A stretch of 64,000 nucleotides of DNA from Triplophysa rosa (lineage: Eukaryota; Chordata; Actinopteri; Cypriniformes; Nemacheilidae). Positions within the stretch are counted from its first letter, which is position 1. Each line of letters begins with the position of its first letter. Both the position numbers and the translations under genes were made by a program. The notes below the pieces were generated by a model that saw only the letters and a program-made list of their open reading frames with translations, was not told the DNA's origin and searched no databases. Where the stretch lies: assembly GCF_024868665.1 (NCBI RefSeq), contig NC_079893.1, positions 6,899,854-6,963,853 of the forward strand. Reading direction: 5' to 3'. Shown here piece after piece: positions 56,917-64,000 of the stretch.

Positions 56917-58628
56917 AATTGGATGCTTTACAAAAAATTGTGTTTAGATATTTCATACTGAAAAATATGACAAAATACAAAGTGAGAAAATAATATTCTG
57001 CAGTATATGATTCTACCTATTATGTCAACTCTTTCTGCTTGACTTTTATCGAGTTCTAAAAAAGAGACAAAAATAATAGCCTAAATAAATGAATTATGCG
57101 TGTTAAGGAGAGCTTTGAGCTTCACAAAAGAGAAAGCCTTCAATGAATGAAAACTATCAGTGAGCGATTCGTTGGCTTAAATGGTTCGCTCAAAAACACG
57201 AAGTCCTTCACGATCAAAACACCGCTGTAAAAAATAGGCGAAAGAATTTCCCAGACTGCATGTGGACCTTATCATACACACTCTCTTAACTTCACAGGCA
57301 CGGTGGATACGTGAGTCTCCCAACACAAGGGAATAAATTAGAGGAAGAGCAGCCCCGTGCGTGTGTGTGTTTGCAGGCCGATGAAATCCCTAGGCTGAAG
57401 AGATTTAAAATGGCTCCTCATTAAGAGAGCCATCAAAGGTAAGTTCTTGCACCTTAGCGAGGCTAATGAGAGCGTTAGTCCCGTCGCAAGGAATGAACAA
57501 GTTTCGAAAACAGAGATACAGGGAAAGTGAGAGGAGGAAATGGCAGGGAGGAGTGGAAAGGTTAAGCTAGTGTGAGATCAAGTTGGTATTCAGAGCACTG
57601 CAGCCTTGCGACCTTGATCGCAAGTTGGTTTCTAAAGGTAAATAATTGGTTAACAATGGTCTTGGCTTGGTTCTTACATTTTCACTTTTAAGTTACTGTT
57701 TTTATCTGTACTGCTGGTTCTCTTTAGTAAGTATGCGCGGGTGCTTTTTTGTGGGATGTAGTAAGTTCATCTGCACTGTACGTGGTGGCAAATCTTAACA
57801 TCTGTATGGTTTTGGAGAGAGCTCCTTTGTATGAATTGCATAACGATAATGAAACCCAAAGTGGTGCTTGCCCGAGCAGTTGGCACCATCATTCTTGCAA
57901 TAAGTGGTTTCTGAGTGGTTTCTAACCTGTTGCTATGCTATGTGGTTGCTAGGTGGCTTCTAACTAGTCCAAGTCAAATGAGCCCTCCCACAAATCTCAA
58001 TGATATAGCTTCTTCAACAGTCTACAGAATGTTTTATCAGTTTGATCGCCCACAAGACGATAATAGTCTGAATTGATAAAAAAGTAACAGCATATGTGTC
58101 CAGAACAAACTGTACAGTTGTATCATTGAAACAGCGCTGGTCGAGTCGTACAGCAAAGTTTAACAGTTAAGGTTAATGGTTTGTTCAAATCCCTGACTTT
58201 AAATGTGAGCGATGGGGCAGGCATTACTAATGTGGATGATAGTGCTGTCAAAATGAAGAGTGATCAGAATGCGTGTGTGAATTGTGTCACAGTTTCAATG
58301 GCCAATCCTATTCAGCTCTAAGCTTGAGATCTGTCAGTGTTCACAGATCTCATTAAACACTTCATACTTAACATTTTCTGCCCATCACACACTCGAAAAT
58401 CCATCACTCCTACGTCCCGAAAAACACTTGACGCACACCCATTAGTGCTGGTGGGTATTAGATATTTCAAAATATTGCAATACTTTTACTTCTGTCTTCA
58501 CTATACAATAGTAAAATTCAAACACCTAAAAATGATATTTTCGGTTTTATTTTTCCAATATTCTTGGGGGAAACATAAACGAGTATAATATAGAAAATAT
58601 ATGAATAAACTGAAAATAAACGATAGCG
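56914..58628. other. Unique DNA with candidate conserved parts
   Basis: 57400-57490 (AAATGGCTCCTCATTAAGAG, GAGGCTAATGAGAGCG) is repeat-poor. 57920-57960 contains the fish phrase GGTTGCTAGGTGGC. No gene. Confidence 0.35.
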
Positions 58629-58950
58629 TTAAAGTGATAGTTCACTCAACTATGAACAATCGGTCATCATTTACTCGCCCTCCTGTTAGGTATGACTTTC
58701 TTTATTCCGCAAAACACAAAAGAAGATATTTTGAAGAATGTTGGTAACCGAACAAAGCGGTACCATTCACTTCTATTGTATGGACACAAAACCAATGCAA
58801 GTCAACGGGTACCGCCATGGTTCGGTTACCGAATTCTTCAAAATATCTTCTTTTGTGTTCTGCAGAATATAGAAAGTCATACAGGTTTGAAATGACAAGA
58901 AGGTGAGTGAATGATGACAGAATTTGCATTTGGGAGAACAATCCATTTAG
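58629..58950. mobile_element. GGGATAGTTCACCC-family MITE, copy L
   Basis: TTAAAGTGATAGTTCACTC at the left; right end degraded to GGGAGAACAATCCATTTAG. Arms GAAGAATGTTGGTAACCGAA and TTCGGTTACCGAATTCTTC pair around GGTACC-containing sequence, as in copy B. Confidence 0.88.
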
Positions 58951-59956
58951 GTCAACACACTTGTTAAAATGTTGGGTTAGGAATATAACAGTTCAGAATA
59001 ACTATACACTAAACATAGAAATCACAATATTAACATATTGTGACCCAGATTTTGTTGAATATTGAATCGTCTGGTCCCAGCTGATTCCCTTCCTGTACAT
59101 TCGCATACGCTCATGCATCCTGTGTGTTTTACTGACGTCAAGAGCGTGTTCAAGTACTGCGGCAGACGCTGACGTGAATTACTGCGTCCTGTCGTTTCTT
59201 ATGTTGTGTTTTTCATCCAATGCCCCTTACCTGACCGTAAAATCCTAATTACCTTCCCTGACCCCATAAATACCACACAATAGCTTTCACGCACATACAC
59301 AACCCTTTTTTATTTGAACAGGATTTAATTATCTGTCAGCGCGGCGATTAAACTGTGAGAGGGTGGACTGTAATGGTATTCAGCTCTTAGTCAAAGATTC
59401 CAGGGTTCAGAATGTTCTGAGCAGGGTGTCCGTGCCAGCACGAGGAAAACGACAGCGTTAACCTGCATTGAGATTAGCTTCAATTATGCATGATAAAAAA
59501 ATGTGCCCCAACACACAGTTTCTAATAGTTTTCGCACTAGAATGGCCCATTATATCAAGGCATGCAGTTCTAATGGTTTATTACCGACCGACGCTCCCGA
59601 ACCAGTCTAAATTTTAATGCCACATATCATCAAGATGGCCTCGCGGAGCAGAAAGGCAGAGACACAGATCCATCCCTGAGCAAAAACAAAGCGCTTCTTC
59701 GGGATTCACAAATGAACTTACAAGCACTTCAGAGCAAACACTGTGAATAATTCAAGCAAGGCGTCCTGGGATTGTGATATTAGAGGGAGAGAACTTCACT
59801 TTATCTGGGTTTATGGGCCTTTACATCACACATCCTGCTAAATGAACCTTTTCTACTGATATTACAAAAGAAATCTTTTGACAAAGCTGAGGTCCTTCAT
59901 TATTCAGTTTGATTTGATCACATTTGTGTAAAGTTATATAAAACGATGACTTAAAG
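58951..59956. other. Unique DNA with candidate conserved part
   Basis: 59330-59500 is repeat-poor (TAATTATCTGTCAGCG, GATTAGCTTCAATTATGC) with clustered ATTA sites; possibly conserved. No gene. Confidence 0.35.
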
Positions 59957-60332
59957 GTCCAGTGTATGAAATTTAGCGGCATCTAGCGGTGAGGATTCGA
60001 ATTCCAACCAACCACTAGCCCCTCCCTTTCAAAGCACTTAGGTGGCTTACACAGGACTAAGATGTTGTTACGTTTTCGCTTCTTTGCCAAAGGAGAGTAT
60101 TTACGAAACACGCTCTGTAGAGCACTTTGTCTGTTTAGAGCTACTGTAGAAAAAAACATGGGCAATTCCATGCAAGGGGACCCATGGTGTATGTAGATAG
60201 AAAAAGCTCATTCTAAGGTAGTAATAACATAACACTTCATTATGAAAGGTCTTTATACACCTCTGAAGACTGGTTATGTATATTATATTGCATTTCTATC
60301 AATAGATCCTACAAAAAATGACACACTGGACC
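59957..60332 (-). mobile_element. GGTCCAGTGT-ended MITE, complete copy
   Basis: GGTCCAGTGTATGAAATTTAG at the left and, inverted, GACACACTGGACC at the right. It includes every block found in the fragments at 1, 30926, 32845 and 46700, in reverse orientation. 376 bp. No certain target duplication. Superfamily not assigned. Confidence 0.85.
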
Positions 60333-60373
60333 ACATAAAGCAAATTTTAGCCTACCTAGAGTGAACATTTAGT

Positions 60374-61579
60374 CATAGGTGTAATTTGCGGGTGGACGGG
60401 CGGGTCATGTCCCCACCACTTTTTGCCAAAGTCAATTTTGTCCCCACCACTTATTGGAAGAAATAAAAAATACGGAGTGTCTATTTACCGTGCAAGTAGC
60501 CGCTTTGTAAGCAGAGGCTATTTATACTAACTCCGCCCATCAGTTTCAGATTGGAATAGACAAAATGTAAGAAAGGCACAGGAATACCGACTGTTCCAGT
60601 GGCGTAGGTCGTAAAGTATGTGTTACCTACTTCATGTCGTCGTGGATTCAGGACAGCTGTATGATGCGTTTTTTCCCTATCACATATCAGATTGTAAAGG
60701 TCTTTATTTTTAATAAATGATGAAAATATTTGAAAATGGCTGTTCAAGTCATACATGTACCAAACATTTTGTGCTTAATTGCACTTTGGTGCTATATAGT
60801 CGTCCTTATTGTTCTCGACATGCGGTTGCTATCGTCTATTGCAAGATTAATTACATTTTTATACTTTATAGAAAACTCCAATAAATGGAAAAAGTCACAA
60901 CTTTGTAGTTTCATGAGTTCAAAACAAAATTTAGAAAGTTCGTTGTATATTCGTAATCTATCTGGCAATGCCTGTAGTAATAAGTGAAAAAAAGATTTTT
61001 TAAAGTTATTATTTTTCCATCTGTTCCCCTGTATACTTGAATGTTTGTCCTTATTAGCAGGGGGTTCCCAAACGTCTAAATCCTTGACCCACCGACAGGT
61101 AATCTGTGTCAAACACCAAATTTTTAACATGGGGAAAACACACATTTGTTTCAATAGTTTTTATTTTATCACGAATTAATATGTTTAATTATGTACGGCA
61201 ATAGCCATCCTTACATATAATAATGCACAACATTCTTTAAATGATCTATTGATGAAAACATGATATAGTTTAAAAACAAATGTAAGCAGACTTGATATGT
61301 GATGTGAAAATTTAGAATAGTGAGTTCAGCGGATTCGAACCTGCTTCACGGCAGTGTCAATATTATTTGTCATGCGTCTTTCACACTAACGTTACACCAC
61401 TGAAGCCGTCGATAAAGCGGCGCAGTTTTTATACTGTTTCTAGAGGAGGAGTCACCTACATTTTTCGCGCTTGTGATGTCCATGAATATTCCCAACGTGT
61501 TATTACAGAAACTATTTATTAAAGTATTGTTTGTGTCGTCTTTGTCCCCACCACTTTTCAAAACAAAGTTACGCCACTG
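60374..61579. mobile_element. 1.2-kb hAT-type element, perfect 8-bp target duplication
   Basis: CATTTAGT flanks both sides exactly (60366-60373, 61580-61587). Ends CATAGGTGTAATTT and, inverted, CAGTGGCGTAACTTT match at about 10 of 15 positions, and GTCCCCACCACTTTT motifs lie just inside both ends (60400-60455, 61541-61556) as direct copies. Frames of up to 120 residues have no transposase motifs, so it is non-autonomous or decayed. Inside are inverted arms beginning CAGTGGCGTAGG (60599) and CAGTGGTGTAACG (minus strand, near 61402). Confidence 0.88.
61321..61405 (-). repeat. tRNA-like segment inside the 60374 hAT element
   Basis: The minus strand has a box B-like GCAGGTTCGAATCCGC (61342-61327) preceded, about 45 bases upstream, by a box A-like TTCAGTGGTGTAACG. 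Spacing fits a pol III internal promoter. It may be a SINE remnant inside the element or a coincidental subterminal repeat; it does not fold as a recognisable tRNA. Confidence 0.4.
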
Positions 61580-61587
61580 CATTTAGT

Positions 61588-61919
61588 AGTTCCATTGCTT
61601 CCAACATGGAATTCATCAACATTAAATTCTGAAATTTGCATCTACAAGACTTTAAAGTTTTTAAGGCCCACCTACTGTAAACAGCAAATAAAGTCGTTAG
61701 CATCATTATACCTAATTTCTTCTTTACTCTTTGGCAGTAATGTTGCAAATTAGTTGTTTGTAGCTAAATAAAGTCTCATATGGTTTCATTGCTCCTTCAA
61801 AGCTTCATTCAATTTATCTCAATTTTCTCAAGTTTGAAACATTTCTTTATACTCGAAAGAGACGAAGGTCAAACCACTCATCACGAAACCAACAAACCAG
61901 AGTGTGCAGTGCGTCACAC

Positions 61920-61956
<37 letters not shown>

Positions 61957-62532
61957 TTCAATGACCAAATGAAACAATAACCCTCAAGATATCCTTCTTC
62001 ACAGCTGAAAAAAGAAGCATATGAAGGACACGTGGACAGTCATACACAGCTTACCTTCCTTGTAATTTAACCTCGCACTCCTGCGCAATGAATAGCAAAT
62101 ACATTAATAGTCAATTAACTGCAGGTCTCACCAATATGAGGAATGCGATTTTTGGCCCTGAAATCCCCTGTTGCTAGGAGACAGACGATAGTTCACTAGT
62201 TTGAGTGGAATTCACACAGTGCTTCAGAATTGTTAACACTGATATACCCCACGATTTAAGCACTGTGTGGCAGGAAAACTAACCCAAAGCTTTTTCTAAG
62301 TAAAAAAAGCTCAGGTTGATGAGATCTTTGCTTTCGGGTCACTTTGTTAATTACTGTAAGACGTCAAGAAATTTGGAACGAGAGGATTGTGGTTAAAATA
62401 AAATCACACTGCTGAATCGCTTCAGTTTAATTTTAAATAGGCACCTGGCAGGACACCTCTTTAAAGCGTTAAATGGAGAGGCTCAGAGATGATTTTGTAG
62501 TAAGTGCTGCGCTGTTTCCCTCGACCAAAAGC
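61588..62532. other. No gene; ACACAT array
   Basis: Seven ACACAT units lie at 61916-61957. The remainder is unique. Confidence 0.45.
61916..61957. repeat. (ACACAT)7 hexanucleotide microsatellite
   Basis: Seven perfect hexamers. In frame it gives a meaningless YTYTYT run. Confidence 0.95.
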
Positions 62533-63141
62533 CTACGCTTTTTTCCAATAGACTTTTGGAAGATCGCAAAAAATAAGCTCCGTGATTAACAAAGGTTTAT
62601 GATGTTTACACGTTTCGTAATCTTTATAAAATAATACAACATTTGTTACTTTTGAAGCCGAAATACATTCGGCAGAAGTAAAAAGATAACACGGTGCTAT
62701 AAACAGACTACACTTAAGGTCGCTCGATATCAATGTCACCACCACCAAGCCTTCGACAACACTTTCAAACTTGATAAAAAATTTGTTCCCAGGTAAGTAA
62801 TTACCGCATCTACGTTTTAAGAGATTTGTGCCCATGTTGCAATATTTGTGAGCTTTAAATGCACAATGACATCTAACGTCCCCGCCAGGGCTGGACTGCG
62901 AAGAAAAATCGGCCCTGGCTTTTTTGGCACACATCGGCCCTTCACCATTTCTGTCGATGGGGGGGGGGGGGATGGGGTTTGGGCTGCTCGTATTTATAAT
63001 ACGTCTGTCTGAGTGGCCCAAGCATCCGTTCCGGCCCCATACGTTAGAGGCCCACCGGGAAAACTCCAGGAACGCCAGATGGTCAGTCCGCCCCTGGTGC
63101 CCGCCAAAGAATGAAGTCGCTTTTAGCAACTTGTTATCCAC
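62533..63141 (-). other. 202-residue open frame, not recognised, interrupted by a MITE
   Basis: The longest open frame in the window. No domain or motif is recognised. Residues about 16-88 are encoded by a hAT MITE (62886-63096). Element plus 8-bp duplication is 219 bases, a multiple of three, so the flanking frame stays open across it. Flanking residues are cysteine-containing with hydrophobic runs but match nothing I know. On the other strand CCCAG|GTAAGTAA at 62789-62800 is a consensus splice donor. Most likely chance openness; a decayed transposon or exon remains possible. Confidence 0.2.
62886..63096. mobile_element. hAT-type MITE, CAGGGGCGGACTG ends
   Basis: CAGGGCTGGACTG at the left and, inverted, CAGGGGCGGACTGACC at the right. 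Flanks GTCCCCGC (62878-62885) and GTGCCCGC (63097-63104) match at seven of eight. 211 bp with GGCCC motifs and a run of about 13 G (62958-62971). Confidence 0.87.
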
Positions 63142-63184
63142 AATACGGCTTTAAAAAAATCACAAGCGGGTTATAATTGGTGTG

Positions 63185-63226
63185 TTTTATGTAATTGAAT
63201 AAAAATATTTATTCAATTACATAAAA
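63185..63226. repeat. Perfect 19-bp-arm hairpin
   Basis: TTTTATGTAATTGAATAAA (63185-63203), a four-base loop, then the exact inverse to 63226. Not a bacterial terminator; this is eukaryotic DNA. Confidence 0.95.
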
Positions 63227-63233
63227 TATATTC

Positions 63234-63272
63234 AAAACCTCTAAATATTTTTTGAAAATATTTAGAGGTTTT
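63234..63272. repeat. Perfect 18-bp-arm hairpin, adjacent
   Basis: AAAACCTCTAAATATTTT (63234-63251), a three-base loop, then the exact inverse (63255-63272). Seven bases separate it from the previous hairpin. Confidence 0.95.
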
Positions 63273-64000
63273 GTTTTCCACAGAACTTATTTCGGGCGAT
63301 TAACCAAAAACCCATAAAAAAACCAGACTTTGGAGCGATGGAACCGGAATGCCAAAATGCTAACTCGCTTCCAAGTTTTGCATACATCAATACGAAAAAA
63401 ACGATCACAACTTCCGTTCACGCGGACTTTAATTGATGTTAGTTCAGAAAGTAAGACAGGACAATGCAAGGCCTTATGCCATAAAATAAATCGTTACAGA
63501 GTAAAATTATCGGAGTAAATTTCTTTTTTTTTGCAGGTACTCATGGTTTGCAGGGTCACTCGCTTTTCTGCAAGTATTCTACCTAATTAAATTTTAGGAG
63601 ATGACACCCTGATACCTGTGAGCTCCTGGCCAGCACAAATTTCATCATGTTCTGCTTTAGAAATAAATAAACTGTCAGAGCCGTGGCCTAGTGGTTAGCA
63701 CACATTGGCATGACTGTCATTTATAAAGTTTAACACCTTGCGTGTTAACTTATTAAATATTTTGAATAATTAGATTATGTTTTCAACCAGGGGTCTTTCT
63801 AAGTCTGTCCCCTGGAAAATAAGCATATTTTTGCAGCTTTGTTTTGCTTTAATACAAACACAAATGAAAACCAAATTTGGTCGCCTAAATTGTCAGTTTT
63901 AAAGTGAGTCACTGTCAACCGTTGAGCACACAAATGTCATTCATTTAGGATTACTTAAACTGATTTACTTCAGTTGATGAATACATACAACTTTTTAGTT
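63273..64000. other. No gene; possible repeat and SINE-like head
   Basis: 63290-63470 resembles decayed MITE text (ATGCCAAAATGCTAACTCGC) but its ends are not placed. Unique DNA otherwise. Confidence 0.35.
63676..63712 (+). mobile_element. SINE head fragment
   Basis: GAGCCGTGGCCTAGTGGTTAGC matches the box A region of a tRNA-derived fish SINE. Box B and tail are not recognisable downstream, so this is a fragment. Confidence 0.5.

Noticed and set aside
60792..61154. 120-residue minus frame in the 60374 hAT element
   Set aside because: No recognisable transposase motif; AT-rich translation.
61916..61957. CRISPR-like short repeats
   Set aside because: Seven contiguous hexamers with no spacers; a microsatellite in a vertebrate genome.
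63185..63272. Rho-independent terminators
   Set aside because: The genome is eukaryotic and no gene ends nearby.

Overview
The window looks like intergenic or intronic DNA from a teleost fish, most likely a cyprinid. It is AT-rich, full of CA/GT, GA and TA microsatellites, and packed with short non-autonomous transposons of kinds common in fish genomes. There are no bacterial-style operons. No intact protein-coding gene, tRNA, rRNA or CRISPR array can be supported. Nearly all open frames are short chance frames or lie inside repeats. The only protein-level signals are two non-LTR reverse transcriptase remnants (14.1-15.0 kb minus, 53.5-54.0 kb plus) and a partial THAP zinc-finger exon-like fragment ending at a consensus splice donor (43.1-43.3 kb).

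Layout. 0-9 kb: degenerate and palindromic MITEs, a tRNA-headed SINE, and the first of two copies of a Tc1/mariner-type MITE. 10-18 kb: a local tandem duplication, two hAT-type elements, an L2-like LINE remnant, and a solo LTR on the minus strand. 18-28 kb: another hAT MITE, the second Tc1-type MITE, a TTAA-flanked MITE, then a second solo LTR (plus strand) that contains a CCTGT array. 29-36 kb: two minus-strand SINEs, fragments of a GGTCCAGTGT-ended MITE, and a hAT MITE abutting a TTAA-flanked MITE. 37-42 kb: mostly unique sequence, including a GC-richer candidate conserved stretch, then three hAT-type elements. 43-50 kb: the THAP fragment, a 144-bp TTAA MITE, a compound MITE with a palindromic insert, and a 145-bp near-perfect hairpin. 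50-64 kb: more palindromic MITEs, the second LINE end, a 1.2-kb hAT element with a perfect 8-bp target duplication, a small hAT MITE inside the longest open frame, and a pair of back-to-back hairpins.

The strongest results are boundary calls. Nine hAT-like elements have 8-bp target duplications (four perfect, five with one mismatch), and two solo LTRs have perfect 5-bp duplications. One self-complementary MITE family (ends like GGGATAGTTCACCC) has at least twelve copies. Several unique stretches have the homeobox-site-rich, low-repeat look of conserved non-coding elements, but this is judged from composition only. I found no convincing new biological system. The unusual items are structural: nested, palindromic and duplicated elements, and an open frame in which an inserted MITE keeps the reading frame.
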